Below, piece after piece: positions 38,758 through 47,901 of a DNA stretch of 64,000 nt. This stretch comes from Arcobacter sp. F2176. GTDB lineage: Bacteria; Campylobacterota; Campylobacteria; Campylobacterales; Arcobacteraceae. The number at the start of each line of letters is the position of its first letter. Within the stretch, counting starts at the first letter, position 1. The stretch spans positions 1 through 64,000 of the forward strand of contig NZ_PDJV01000010.1 of NCBI RefSeq assembly GCF_004116465.1, given 5' to 3'. The position numbers were made by a program, and so were the translations under genes. The notes under the pieces were generated by a model that was not told the DNA's origin, did not search any database, and was given only the letters and a program-made list of their open reading frames with translations.

Positions 38758-41097
38758 ATGTTAGTCTCTACAAATACACAACTTAATATACTAGTAGCAA
38801 ATAGTACAAACAAAGTCTTAAAAGAGGTTTTGAAAGAAGCTGATGTTAAAACTTTAATAACTAGTCAAAATAAAGACTTAAATGTTTCGACTCTTTTAAA
38901 AAGTCTTTTTAGTAATATCCAAAATAATTCAAAATCAAATGAGACCATATTAAACTTACTAAAAAATTCAAATTTAAATAAAGATTTAGGTTCCTTCACT
39001 TCAAATTTACAATCACTTGTAAAAGCTCTACCTGATGATAAAAGTAGTGAGCAATTAAAAACATTTTTACAAAAGTTTTCAATCACACCTGAACAAACCA
39101 CCTCAAAAGAAGTAAAAGAACAAATACAAAAAAGTGGTATATTTTTAGAATCAAAACTTTTAAATCAAGCAACTAATCCAAACAGTAAAAATGAAAATAG
39201 TCTATTAAATGATATGAAAGCTGTTTTACTTAAAACAAAAGCCCAACTAGAAGCCCAAGTTAGCACTCAAAGTAAAACACAAGTTTCTAATCAAAAAGTA
39301 GAAACCACACCACAAAATAGTAATCAAGCTATTACTCAAAGTTTAAGTAAAGAAAATATCAATATTCCTGAAACACTAAAACAAATAGACAAACTTTTAA
39401 CTCAACTCAAAAATCTTGAAAATCCAAGTACAAAAGAGCAAGTTAGCAATCAATCAACTACAACTAATCAAAGTATAAAAAGTGATTCTCCTTTATTAAA
39501 TGACATCAAAAATATCTTAACTAAGGTTCAATCTCAACTTCAAGGGCAAGTCTCTAATCAAAAAGTAGAAACCACACCACAAAACAATAATCAAGCTATT
39601 ACGCAAAGTGTAAGTAAAGAAAATATCAATATTCCTGAAACACTTAAACAAATAGACAAACTTTTAATACAGATAAAAAATCTTGAAACTCCTAATATAA
39701 AAGAACAAGTTGCCAAACCTAATATACCTAATGAATCAAAACCAACACAGCAAGTAAGTCAACCAACAACTACAACTACTACAACAAGTGCTCAAAGTAT
39801 TAGAAGTGATTCTCCTTTATTAACTGACATCAAAAATATCTTAACTAAAGTTCAATCTCAACTTCAAGGGCAAGTCTCTAATCAAAGCAAAGTAGAAACT
39901 ACACCACAAAATAATAATCAGACTATTACACAAAGTATTAGTAAAGAAAATATCAATATTCCCCAAACACTTAAACAAATAGACAAACTTTTAATTCAGA
40001 TAAAAAATCTTGAAACTCCTAATATAAAAGAACAAGTTGCCAAACCTAATATAACTAATGAATCAAAACCAACACAGCAAGTAAGTCAACAAACAACTAC
40101 AACTACTACAACAACAAGTGCTCAAAGTATTAAAAGTGATTCTCCTTTATTAACTGACATCAAAAATATCTTAACTAAGGTTCAAACTCAACTTCAAGGG
40201 CAAGTTTCTAATGAAAAAACACAAAGTGCAGTTGATAATCCTTCAAAACAAGTAGAAACTTCGCCCCAAGGAAAAGAGCAACAAATAAAAAGTACTGTTC
40301 AAAGTACTTCTCAGCTTCTACAAATGAAAGTACAACTAAAAGAAGAAGCCAAACCACAAGCTCAAAACTTAAACAAAGAAAATCTCAATGTCAAAGATAC
40401 TTTAAAACAAATTGATAGAATATTAACTGATATAAAAAAAATAGACCTGCAAAACCCAAAAGATGCAGCTGTAAAAATTACCACAAGCTTAGATGCAAAA
40501 ACAGCTCTTCCTTCAAATACTTTTTCAATAAGAACAGACTCCCCTATTTTTAATGACATAAAAACAGTTTTATCAAAAGTACAAGAGCAACTTCAAAATC
40601 AAATTCAAAACCAAGCTAAAGATATTGATGACATAAAATCTCATATTTCTAAAGATGCTGATCCAAAAGAGATATTAAAACATGTTGATAAACTTTTGAC
40701 CCAAATTGATTACCATCAACTTTATTCAATAGCAAATTCATCAAACAACGTATATATACCTTTTTTATGGGACTTACTTGAAGATGGTTCGATTGATATA
40801 AAAAAAGCCGATGATGAAAAGTTTTACTGTTTGATTGATTTGACACTAAAAGACTTAGGAAAAATAAATTTACATCTTTATTTATATGAAGATGACAAGT
40901 TAGATATTTCAGTTTTTGTAGAAAAAGAAGACACCAAACAATTAATAAGACAAAAAGCGACAAGTTTGAGAAGAGAGTTAAATGGTACAGGGATAAGTGT
41001 GATTGGGCTAAATATACATACATTAAAAGAAGATACAAAGCAAAATTTTTATAAACAAAATGACGATTTTGATTTTGGTGTAAATATCAAGGTATAA
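38758..41097 (+). CDS. fliK: flagellar hook-length control protein FliK, with repeat-rich ruler region
   Basis: 779 aa. The last about 120 residues match the FliK C-terminal domain: LIDLTLKDLGKINLHLYLY, a strand-rich middle and QLIRQKATSLRRELNGTGI. The rest is Gln/Asn/Ser/Thr/Lys-rich and helical. Residues about 180-500 hold large near-identical tandem repeats, each with a SDSPLLTDIKNILTKVQ helix and a NIPETLKQIDKLL helix. FliK measures hook length and switches export specificity by contacting FlhB. The next gene, an FlhB C-terminal-like protein, supports the assignment. No Shine-Dalgarno is seen at the start. Confidence 0.85.
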   Translation: MLVSTNTQLNILVANSTNKVLKEVLKEADVKTLITSQNKDLNVSTLLKSLFSNIQNNSKSNETILNLLKNSNLNKDLGSFTSNLQSLVKALPDDKSSEQLKTFLQKFSITPEQTTSKEVKEQIQKSGIFLESKLLNQATNPNSKNENSLLNDMKAVLLKTKAQLEAQVSTQSKTQVSNQKVETTPQNSNQAITQSLSKENINIPETLKQIDKLLTQLKNLENPSTKEQVSNQSTTTNQSIKSDSPLLNDIKNILTKVQSQLQGQVSNQKVETTPQNNNQAITQSVSKENINIPETLKQIDKLLIQIKNLETPNIKEQVAKPNIPNESKPTQQVSQPTTTTTTTSAQSIRSDSPLLTDIKNILTKVQSQLQGQVSNQSKVETTPQNNNQTITQSISKENINIPQTLKQIDKLLIQIKNLETPNIKEQVAKPNITNESKPTQQVSQQTTTTTTTTSAQSIKSDSPLLTDIKNILTKVQTQLQGQVSNEKTQSAVDNPSKQVETSPQGKEQQIKSTVQSTSQLLQMKVQLKEEAKPQAQNLNKENLNVKDTLKQIDRILTDIKKIDLQNPKDAAVKITTSLDAKTALPSNTFSIRTDSPIFNDIKTVLSKVQEQLQNQIQNQAKDIDDIKSHISKDADPKEILKHVDKLLTQIDYHQLYSIANSSNNVYIPFLWDLLEDGSIDIKKADDEKFYCLIDLTLKDLGKINLHLYLYEDDKLDISVFVEKEDTKQLIRQKATSLRRELNGTGISVIGLNIHTLKEDTKQNFYKQNDDFDFGVNIKV
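39298..40251 (+). repeat. tandem repeats inside fliK (three near-identical units)
   Basis: GTAGAAACYACACCACAAAA recurs at 39298, 39565 and 39892, with a divergent fourth copy at 40252. The segment starting GATTCTCCTTTATTAA recurs at 39484, 39808 and 40138. The period is 324-330 bases (about 108 residues), and the units are almost identical at DNA level, including a variable ACT/ACA threonine tract of 7-8 codons. More diverged copies of the same two helices occur before (near 39190) and after (near 40537) the array. All spacings are multiples of three. Confidence 0.92.
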
Positions 41098-41098
41098 G

Positions 41099-41374
41099 AT
41101 GGATGAAGAAAAGAAAATATTAAAAGTTGCAGCTTTAAAGTATAATATACAAGATGATACTGCACCCAAAGTTGTAGCAAAAGGAAGTGGTGAACTTGCA
41201 TCTAATATTATAAAAATAGCAAAAGAGAATAATATCCCAATAAAAAAAGATGAAGATTTAGTTGAACTTTTAACAAAACTAGATGTAAATCAACAAATTC
41301 CAAATAACTTATATAAAGCAGTTGCAGAAGTTTTTGCTTTTATTTATGACTTATCAAAGCAAAATAAAACTTAA
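41099..41374 (+). CDS. flhX: FlhB C-terminal-domain-like protein (FlhX)
   Basis: 91 aa. It resembles only the cytoplasmic C-terminal subdomain of FlhB: VAALKYNIQDDTAPKVVAKG, SNIIKIAKENNIPIKKDEDL and NNLYKAVAEVFAFIYDL. It lacks the membrane part and the NPTH autocleavage site. In Helicobacter the equivalent small protein can replace the cleaved FlhB C-terminal piece in the switch of export substrates. It starts one base after fliK ends, so the two partners are co-expressed. Confidence 0.88.
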   Translation: MDEEKKILKVAALKYNIQDDTAPKVVAKGSGELASNIIKIAKENNIPIKKDEDLVELLTKLDVNQQIPNNLYKAVAEVFAFIYDLSKQNKT

Positions 41375-41438
41375 TGATATCCTAGTATAAGACTATTTAT
41401 AATATAATCAGCAAAAAATATACTAAGACTGCTAATTA

Positions 41439-41879
41439 ATGAAAAATATACTTTTACACAATCCTTACTTTATATTCTTTTTAGGACTTATTACAGTATT
41501 TGTTAATATTATTTCATCAGTACACTTTTTCCCAATTTTAATGGCAGGTATAATTTTTTTAGCTTTTTTGAAATCTATTAAATACCAATATTATTACTCT
41601 TTAACATATTTGATAATAATCTTTTTATTTATAGAATATAATAATGGCTTTTTACCTTTTTCTTTTACCTTTCTATCTTTATTTATATATACTTTTATAT
41701 TACCCAGTTTAAATAGAGTTATTTCATTACATAATCTAAATAATTATATTTATATATTAACTTTTTATATAGGTGTTCTTTTAGTTTGGGTTTTTTCCAA
41801 TGATTTAAATTTTAACTTAGTTAGATATGTTATATTAAATATTGTAATTGATTTCTTAATTTACGGACTATTTTTATGA
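41439..41879 (+). CDS. MreD-like integral membrane protein
   Basis: 146 aa with about five hydrophobic segments covering most of the chain. No motif identifies the family. The stop overlaps the PBP2 start as ATGA, and in many bacteria mreD sits directly before mrdA; size and topology (MreD about 160 aa, five or six helices) agree. I therefore call it MreD-like by context. A role in the elongasome with MreB/MreC and PBP2 would follow. TATAAT at 41398-41403 is a possible promoter. Confidence 0.55.
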   Translation: MKNILLHNPYFIFFLGLITVFVNIISSVHFFPILMAGIIFLAFLKSIKYQYYYSLTYLIIIFLFIEYNNGFLPFSFTFLSLFIYTFILPSLNRVISLHNLNNYIYILTFYIGVLLVWVFSNDLNFNLVRYVILNIVIDFLIYGLFL

Positions 41880-43660
41880 AAAAACGGCTCAATTTAATTC
41901 TTATCTTTATTGGTGTTGTATGCTTACTTTTAGTATATAGATTATATTATTTAAGTATAAAATCAAATACATATTATGAACAATTATCAAAACAAAACTA
42001 CATCAAAAAAGTGTTTCAAGCACCTTCAAGAGGACTGATAAAAGATAGAAATGGTATTGCTTTGGCAATCAATGAACTTGGGTTTTCTTTAAGTATTAAA
42101 CCACACTTGCGTTCATATAAAAATAAACATATTTTAGAAGAGTTAGTTAATACTATAGTTGCACATTTCCCAGACTTCGAGAAAGATAAATTAATTAAAA
42201 AATACAATAAATTAGATTCACCTTATAAACATGATTTTGTTAAAATTATTGATTATATAGCTTATGACAAATTCTTTGATAAATATACTGTTTTTAACTC
42301 ATTAGATAATTTAAAAGTAGAATCAGCAGTAAAAAGAAATTACCCATTTAAAAAAGTTGCAGCACATATTATTGGATATGTAGGAAAAGCTTCTAGAAAA
42401 GATATTGAGGGAAATCCCATTTCTAGATATAGTGGAATAATTGGTAAAAATGGTTTAGAAAAATATTATAACAATATTTTACAAGGTCAACTTGGATATA
42501 AAAAAGTAAAAGTAAATGCTCTAAATAAAGAGCTTGAAGTATTAGAAGAAAAAGATGTAACAATTGATAATAATATCACTACAACTATTGATATTAAATT
42601 AGAACAATATATTCATGATATTTTTAATCAAAAAGCTGGTGCAGTAATTGTAATGAATGTAAATAATGGTGAGATAATAGCGGCTGCTTCTTTTCCAGAA
42701 TTTGACAATAATGTTTTTGTAAATGGGATCTCATATAAAGAGTGGGATGATTTACAAAATGATATAAATAAACCATTTACAAATAAAATTACAAATGGGA
42801 TGTATCCTCCTGGAAGTGTATGGAAGATGGGGGTAGCCTTAGGCTTATTAGAAAATGGAATAAGTAGAAATTTCAAAGTAAATTGTACAGGAACATATGA
42901 ATTTGCAAATAGAAAATTTAGATGTTGGAAAAAAGACGGACATGGAATAGTTGATTTTGTTAAAGCTATTAGAGAGAGTTGTGATGATTTTTTCTACAAA
43001 GCTAGTCAAAAAGTTGGTATAAACAAAATTAGTGAAACAATGGCAAAATTTGGATTTGGAGAAAAAACAGGTGTTGACCAAATGTATGAATTTATTGGAA
43101 TCAATCCAAATGAATCTTGGAAAAGAAAAAAATACAATAGAGCTTGGTTTACAGGAGAAACGCTTATTTCATCTATTGGGCAAGGCTCAGTATTAGTAAC
43201 ACCTATGCAAATTGCAAGATATACTTCTTTTTTGGCAACTGATAAATTAGCCACACCTCACTTTTATAAAGATGCCTATGTTGAACCTAAGAAAATTGAT
43301 ATAGATCCAGAAAATTTAAAACTAGTTCAAAAAGGCATGTATGAAGTTGCAAATGATAAACATGGAACTGCGTATTGGCATTTAAGAGGTATAAATCCTA
43401 AAATAAAAGTTGCTGCAAAAACGGGAACGGCTCAAGTTATTGGAATAGATCAAGATGTGAAAAAAAGAGCATTAGAAAGTGAACTAGAGTATTTAAAAAG
43501 GTCTCATGCTTGGTTAACTACTTATGGTCCTTTTGATAATCCTCAATATGCGGTTACAATATTAGTAGAACATGGGGGACATGGGGGAAGTGCAGCAGGA
43601 GAGATTACAACTAAGATATATAATAAATTAATAGAATTAGGTTATATAAAAGTAAATTAA
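41876..43660 (+). CDS. mrdA: penicillin-binding protein 2 (elongation transpeptidase)
   Basis: 594 aa, class B PBP. One N-terminal membrane helix (about 6-25), pedestal domain with APSRGLIKDRNGIALA, and the transpeptidase domain: active-site Ser in PPGSVWKMGVAL (about 315), SCDDF for the SxN motif, and KTG in VAAKTGTAQVIG (about 512). It cross-links peptidoglycan in cell elongation with RodA. It overlaps the MreD-like gene by 4 bases. Confidence 0.95.
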   Translation: MKKRLNLILIFIGVVCLLLVYRLYYLSIKSNTYYEQLSKQNYIKKVFQAPSRGLIKDRNGIALAINELGFSLSIKPHLRSYKNKHILEELVNTIVAHFPDFEKDKLIKKYNKLDSPYKHDFVKIIDYIAYDKFFDKYTVFNSLDNLKVESAVKRNYPFKKVAAHIIGYVGKASRKDIEGNPISRYSGIIGKNGLEKYYNNILQGQLGYKKVKVNALNKELEVLEEKDVTIDNNITTTIDIKLEQYIHDIFNQKAGAVIVMNVNNGEIIAAASFPEFDNNVFVNGISYKEWDDLQNDINKPFTNKITNGMYPPGSVWKMGVALGLLENGISRNFKVNCTGTYEFANRKFRCWKKDGHGIVDFVKAIRESCDDFFYKASQKVGINKISETMAKFGFGEKTGVDQMYEFIGINPNESWKRKKYNRAWFTGETLISSIGQGSVLVTPMQIARYTSFLATDKLATPHFYKDAYVEPKKIDIDPENLKLVQKGMYEVANDKHGTAYWHLRGINPKIKVAAKTGTAQVIGIDQDVKKRALESELEYLKRSHAWLTTYGPFDNPQYAVTILVEHGGHGGSAAGEITTKIYNKLIELGYIKVN

Positions 43661-43698
43661 TTCTAATTAAATTTTTATTTTAAATATTTTATCTTTTA

Positions 43699-44448
43699 TT
43701 ATTTAAACCACTTCTTATAGATTTTTTCATATGTATTATCTTTTGTAATTTCAGTAAATAATGAATTTAACTTTTCTTTTAGGTTTTCATTATTCTTTTT
43801 TAATGCTATTGAGTATCTAATTGTACAAATAACATCACTTAATATTCTAAATTCATTTTGGTGACTTTCAACTTGCTCTTTTGCCCATGTTGAACCAGCA
43901 GTAACAGCATCAATATTATTAAAAGACAAAGCTTTCGTTAATTGTGGATATTGAGAAAAACTAATTGTTATTACGTTTGGTTGTATCTTTAACAAATTAT
44001 TTAAATAATTTGTTCCTTTTAAAGAACCTACATGCATATTGTTCATCTCTTTTAAGCTATTTACACTATTCTTACTATTTAATAAAATAACTTGTTCGTC
44101 CAAATAATAGGGTTTAGTAAAAATTATATTTTTATTACTTTGTTTATCTTCTATCATTCCTGCAAAAAGAATATCCAAATTATCATTTAAAAGCATTCTT
44201 TCTTTATTGATAGAATTAACCTCTATAAATTGAACTCTCAATTCTAGTTTATTCATCATAATTTTTATTAAATCAATATCGAAACCATCTAGCCTACCAT
44301 CATTATTTATAAAACCAAAAGGTTTATAATCATATTTGACTCCAACTCTTATATATCCATCATCAAGAATATCTTTTAAATCTTTCGAAAAAGAACATTG
44401 AACTATCAATACCAAAATTATAAAACTTTTCATAATGTATGTTTGCAA
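43699..44448 (-). CDS. periplasmic solute-binding protein (SBP family 3)
   Basis: 249 aa with a TTG start at 44448, seven bases after AAGGA; an internal ATG at 44433 is an alternative and gives the same signal peptide. Family 3 features: IRVGVKYDYKPFGFINNDG near residue 33, LDGFDIDLIKIMMNKL, and the ligand-binding region MHVGSLKGTNYL and IDAVTAGSTWAK. These proteins bind polar amino acids for ABC importers or serve as sensor domains. No permease or ATPase gene is adjacent, so it may work with a remote transporter. Confidence 0.85.
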   Translation of the reverse strand: MQTYIMKSFIILVLIVQCSFSKDLKDILDDGYIRVGVKYDYKPFGFINNDGRLDGFDIDLIKIMMNKLELRVQFIEVNSINKERMLLNDNLDILFAGMIEDKQSNKNIIFTKPYYLDEQVILLNSKNSVNSLKEMNNMHVGSLKGTNYLNNLLKIQPNVITISFSQYPQLTKALSFNNIDAVTAGSTWAKEQVESHQNEFRILSDVICTIRYSIALKKNNENLKEKLNSLFTEITKDNTYEKIYKKWFK

Positions 44449-44570
44449 AATTCATTCCTTATTATCCAATTATTAAATTTATCTTAAATAATTTAATTCA
44501 TTATAATATACTTTTGCTGAATTATCTTTAGAATTTAAACTTTTTTTAGTTATCATTCTTTTTTACTTTT

Positions 44571-44576
44571 TTAAGG
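44571..44576 (+). promoter_or_regulatory. ribosome binding site deciding the fliP TTG start
   Basis: TAAGGA here lies about 8 bases before the TTG at 44584 and no in-frame ATG follows before the signal sequence ends, so TTG is chosen as the fliP start. Confidence 0.7.
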
Positions 44577-44583
44577 ATCTTAT

Positions 44584-45312
44584 TTGAAAATTTTATTAGC
44601 ACTTTTTATATTTTCTATTTCACTTTTCGCTGCTGATAATTTACCAGTAATAAATCTTTCAATTGCATCAATAGATCAACCTGCACAATTTGTAAAAACA
44701 ATAAATATTGCTATTATTCTTATACTGTTAGCAATGGCTCCCACTTTGCTACTAATGGTGACAAGTTTTACAAGACTTATAATTGTATTATCTTTGTTAA
44801 GACAAGCAATGGGACTTCAACAAGCACCTCCAAATCAAATCGTAATATCTATGGCACTTATTTTAACTATATTTATTATGGAACCATATGCTAAAGTATC
44901 CTACAATGAAGGTGTTAAACCTTATATGGAAGAAAAAATTGGATATGAAGAAGCTTTTACTAAAAGTGTAAAACCTTTTAAAGAATTTATGATAAAAAAT
45001 ACAAGAGAAGAAGATATTGCTCTTTTTTATCGTATAAAAAAAGAAAAAAATCCTAAAAATATAGATGATGTCTCACTTACTCTTTTGATGCCTGCATTTA
45101 TTGTAAGTGAACTAAGAACAGCCTTTGAAATAGGTTTCTTAATATTTTTGCCTTTTTTAGTTATTGATATTATTGTTGCATCTATTCTTATGAGTTTAGG
45201 TATGATGATGTTACCTCCTGTAATGATATCCTTACCTATAAAGGTTATCTTTTTCATTATAATTGATGGTTGGCAACTTATTATTGGAAATCTTGCACAA
45301 TCCTTTAAATAG
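44584..45312 (+). CDS. fliP: flagellar export gate protein FliP
   Basis: 242 aa. A cleavable signal sequence (KILLALFIFSISLFAAD) precedes four membrane helices. Family motifs: TSFTRLIIVLSLLRQAMG, NQIVISMALILTIFIM, LLMPAFIVSELRTAFEIGF and the C-terminal MMLPPVMISLPIKVIFF. FliP forms the pentameric core of the flagellar type III export gate with FliQ and FliR. It is not next to other export-gate genes here. Confidence 0.97.
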   Translation: MKILLALFIFSISLFAADNLPVINLSIASIDQPAQFVKTINIAIILILLAMAPTLLLMVTSFTRLIIVLSLLRQAMGLQQAPPNQIVISMALILTIFIMEPYAKVSYNEGVKPYMEEKIGYEEAFTKSVKPFKEFMIKNTREEDIALFYRIKKEKNPKNIDDVSLTLLMPAFIVSELRTAFEIGFLIFLPFLVIDIIVASILMSLGMMMLPPVMISLPIKVIFFIIIDGWQLIIGNLAQSFK

Positions 45313-45398
45313 AATTAAAACACTCCTTCTCAAAAACTTAATCTTAAATAAATAAATAATAGTATTTTTTTGTTCGATTATAAATAATAAGTAACTTT

Positions 45399-45478
45399 AT
45401 TATAATATTAACACTATATTAATATAATATAAAATTAATATAATATTGTATTAATCTATACATTTAGTTCCGAAGGGG
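45399..45478 (+). promoter_or_regulatory. AT-rich direct repeats and RBS upstream of the chemoreceptor gene
   Basis: ATTAATATAATAT occurs twice (45418-45430 and 45434-45446), and a near-inverted TATTATAATATTA sits at 45399-45411. Several overlapping TATAAT-like boxes result. GAAGGGGAGAG just before the ATG is a strong ribosome binding site. The repeats may be promoters or a regulator site, or simply AT-rich drift. Confidence 0.35.
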
Positions 45479-45485
45479 AGAGACA

Positions 45486-47393
45486 ATGAAAGATCTAACA
45501 ATAAAGACAAAGACTCTAGCACTTATTACTATTATAATTATTATTATGTCAATAATAATTTCTCAAATAGCAATTTATGAAATAAATACATTAACCCAAG
45601 TACAAGCTAATCAATTTAAAACCAATGAATATAAAAAGAGAACAGAAGAACTAAAAAAACAAATTGAAGTTATTAGTAATCTTATTTCTCAATATGAAAA
45701 AGAGTATGGAGACGAAGGAAAGAAAAAAATAATAGATAAGATTAGAAATATAAGATATGGTAAAAATGGATATTTCTGGATTACTAATACAAATATGGAA
45801 ATGGTAATGCACCCTATTAATTCAGCTCTTGAAGGAAAAAACTTAACAAAAGATGTTGATTTTGTAAATAATAAAGTTTTTGACCAAATGAGTAAAATAA
45901 TTAAAAATAAAGGTGAAGGAAGAATAGACTATGAATTACAAAAAGCAAATGATTCAGAATCAATTGCAAAGTTTTCTTATATCAAATTGTTTAAACCTTG
46001 GGGATGGATAATAGGAACGGGAACAAATGTAGATGATGTTGAAAATACTATTTTACAAATGAAAACACAAACGAAGGATCAAATAAGTGCAATCATATTA
46101 AAAGTATCAGGATTTACTCTACTCACTGTTATTATTTCTTATATTTTAGTAATATTTGCATTTAACAACATTGTTAAAAAACCATTAGAATTATTTAAAG
46201 ATAACTTTAAAAGATTTTTAGATTTTATTACAATGATTGATAATAAATATACACCATGTGAAGTTAGTACTTCTGATGAAATAGGAGAATTAAATTTATT
46301 ATTAAATGAAATAGCACTAGAAATAGACAAAAAATTAAAAGATGACATAAGAGTTATGGGAGAAGTTGTACTAACAGCAGACAAAGTTGAACAAGGTATT
46401 TATAAATGTAGAATTCATGGAAATTCTGAAAATCCAATGATATTAACATTAAAAAATACATTAAATAAAATGTTAAATATTCTTGAAAAGAATATGTCAA
46501 ATGTAAAAGAGACTTTAGATGAATATATAAATGGAGATTTTAGAAATAGAGTTATTATACATGAAAGTTTAAAAGAAGAAATGCTTGCAGTTATGACAAG
46601 AGTTAATGGACTAGGTGATGCATTAAGTCAAAGTGCAAAAACTAACTTAACAAATGGACAAGCCCTAGAAAAAAATTCTTATAATCTAACTAAATCTATG
46701 GAGAACTTAGCAAATAAAGCTACTGACCAGGCAGCTTCATTGGAAGAAACAGCTGCAGCAGTAGAAGAAATAACATCAATCACTAGAAGTAATGCAAGCA
46801 ATGCTTCAAAAATGTCAGAATTAGGTAAAACAGTTAAAATGTCTGTTTCAAAAGGACAAGAGCATGCAGCAAATACAGCCTTAGCAATGGAAGAAATAAA
46901 TGAAAAAGTTGCTGCAATCAATGAAGCTATTAATATTATTGATCAAATTGCATTCCAAACAAATATCTTAAGTCTAAATGCAGCAGTTGAATCAGCAACA
47001 GCAGGAGAAGCAGGAAAAGGATTTGCAGTAGTTGCACAAGAAGTGAGAAATTTAGCTTCACGAAGTGCAGAAGCAGCCCGTGAGATAAAAAACCTAGTTG
47101 AAGATGCAAATAATAAAGCCATTGAAGGTAAAAAAATATCAGATGGCATGATTACTGATTATCAAGAATTAAATGAGCACATAACAAAAACAATTCATAT
47201 AATAGAAGATGTTTCAGATGCTTCAAAAGAGCAAATGAATGGAATCGAGCAAATTAATGATGCAGTAGGGAAACTTGATAGTGTAACACAAGAAAATGCA
47301 AGTGAAGCAAATAAGATTAAAAATATATCAAGTGAAGTTTCAAATATGGCAAATGACTTAGTGGAAGATGCAAAAAATAAAAAATTTAATTAA
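45486..47393 (+). CDS. methyl-accepting chemotaxis protein with single Cache domain
   Basis: 635 aa. TM1 is at about 12-30, then a periplasmic sCache_2-type domain (about 35-195: [39 protein letters not shown]), TM2 about 203-225, a HAMP-like region with a long second linker, and the signalling domain with hairpin tip [20 protein letters not shown] near 484-503. There is no C-terminal CheR-binding pentapeptide. Such Cache domains often bind small carboxylates. The PAS gene 9 bases downstream recalls the CetA-CetB energy-taxis pair, though CetA has no Cache domain. Confidence 0.94.
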   Translation: MKDLTIKTKTLALITIIIIIMSIIISQIAIYEINTLTQVQANQFKTNEYKKRTEELKKQIEVISNLISQYEKEYGDEGKKKIIDKIRNIRYGKNGYFWITNTNMEMVMHPINSALEGKNLTKDVDFVNNKVFDQMSKIIKNKGEGRIDYELQKANDSESIAKFSYIKLFKPWGWIIGTGTNVDDVENTILQMKTQTKDQISAIILKVSGFTLLTVIISYILVIFAFNNIVKKPLELFKDNFKRFLDFITMIDNKYTPCEVSTSDEIGELNLLLNEIALEIDKKLKDDIRVMGEVVLTADKVEQGIYKCRIHGNSENPMILTLKNTLNKMLNILEKNMSNVKETLDEYINGDFRNRVIIHESLKEEMLAVMTRVNGLGDALSQSAKTNLTNGQALEKNSYNLTKSMENLANKATDQAASLEETAAAVEEITSITRSNASNASKMSELGKTVKMSVSKGQEHAANTALAMEEINEKVAAINEAINIIDQIAFQTNILSLNAAVESATAGEAGKGFAVVAQEVRNLASRSAEAAREIKNLVEDANNKAIEGKKISDGMITDYQELNEHITKTIHIIEDVSDASKEQMNGIEQINDAVGKLDSVTQENASEANKIKNISSEVSNMANDLVEDAKNKKFN

Positions 47394-47402
47394 GGAGAAA
47401 AT

Positions 47403-47807
47403 ATGTCAGCTGGAAAAGAAATAGTTTTAGATAAATCTGCATTCTTAGTGAGTGAAACTGATGAAAAGGGTATCATTCGATTTGCAAATGACACCTTTTG
47501 TAAGATTGCAGGATATACACTTGATGAACTTATTGGGCAACCTCATAATATTGTTAGAAATAAAGAAATGCCTAAAAAAGCTTTTAAATCTCTGTGGGAA
47601 ACAGTTCAAAGTGGAGATATTTGGACAGGTTATGTAAAAAATGCAACTAAAGATGGAAACTATTATTGGGTTTATGCAACAGTATATCCTTTTATAAGTT
47701 GTAATGGCTCAAAGGGATATCTTTCTTGTAGAAGAAAACCATCAGAAAAAGAGATAGAAGAAATTGAAAAACTATATTTTATTTGGAATAAAGAGGAGGG
47801 AAAATAA
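47403..47807 (+). CDS. CetB/Aer-like PAS domain protein
   Basis: 134 aa, a single PAS domain and little else. CKIAGYTLDELIGQPHNIVR and the EMPKKAF, SGDIWTGYVKNATKDGNYYW segments match the FAD-binding PAS of Aer and CetB, including the aromatic W region around the flavin. There is no transducer domain of its own. TAAGGAG precedes the ATG. It is co-transcribed with the Cache chemoreceptor, so it probably passes a redox or energy signal to a receptor, most likely its neighbour (inference). Confidence 0.88.
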   Translation: MSAGKEIVLDKSAFLVSETDEKGIIRFANDTFCKIAGYTLDELIGQPHNIVRNKEMPKKAFKSLWETVQSGDIWTGYVKNATKDGNYYWVYATVYPFISCNGSKGYLSCRRKPSEKEIEEIEKLYFIWNKEEGK

Positions 47808-47860
47808 TGTAATTTTATTATAAGCTTATATTATAATTTATTTTAAATTATTTTAATATT

Positions 47861-47890
47861 AAAGGAGATATAATGCCCTATTTTAAATAA
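47861..47890 (+). CDS. possible five-codon leader ORF before the TolC-family gene
   Basis: AAAGGAG at 47861-47867 is ideally placed before ATG 47873, which opens the tiny frame MPYFK and stops at 47888-47890. That TAA merges into AAGGAA, the ribosome binding site for the TolC-family gene at 47902. Translation of the leader could couple to or regulate the downstream gene. It may also be chance. Confidence 0.3.
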   Translation, partial: KGDIMPYFK

Positions 47891-47901
47891 GGAATATTTA
47901 T

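Noticed and set aside
39298-40251. Regular repeats that might suggest a CRISPR array
   Set aside because: The repeats lie in frame in fliK, have a period of about 327 bases and no short repeat-spacer pattern.
40649-41038. 129-codon open frame antisense to fliK
   Set aside because: It mirrors the AT-rich, repeat-linked codons of fliK, has no ribosome binding site and resembles no protein.
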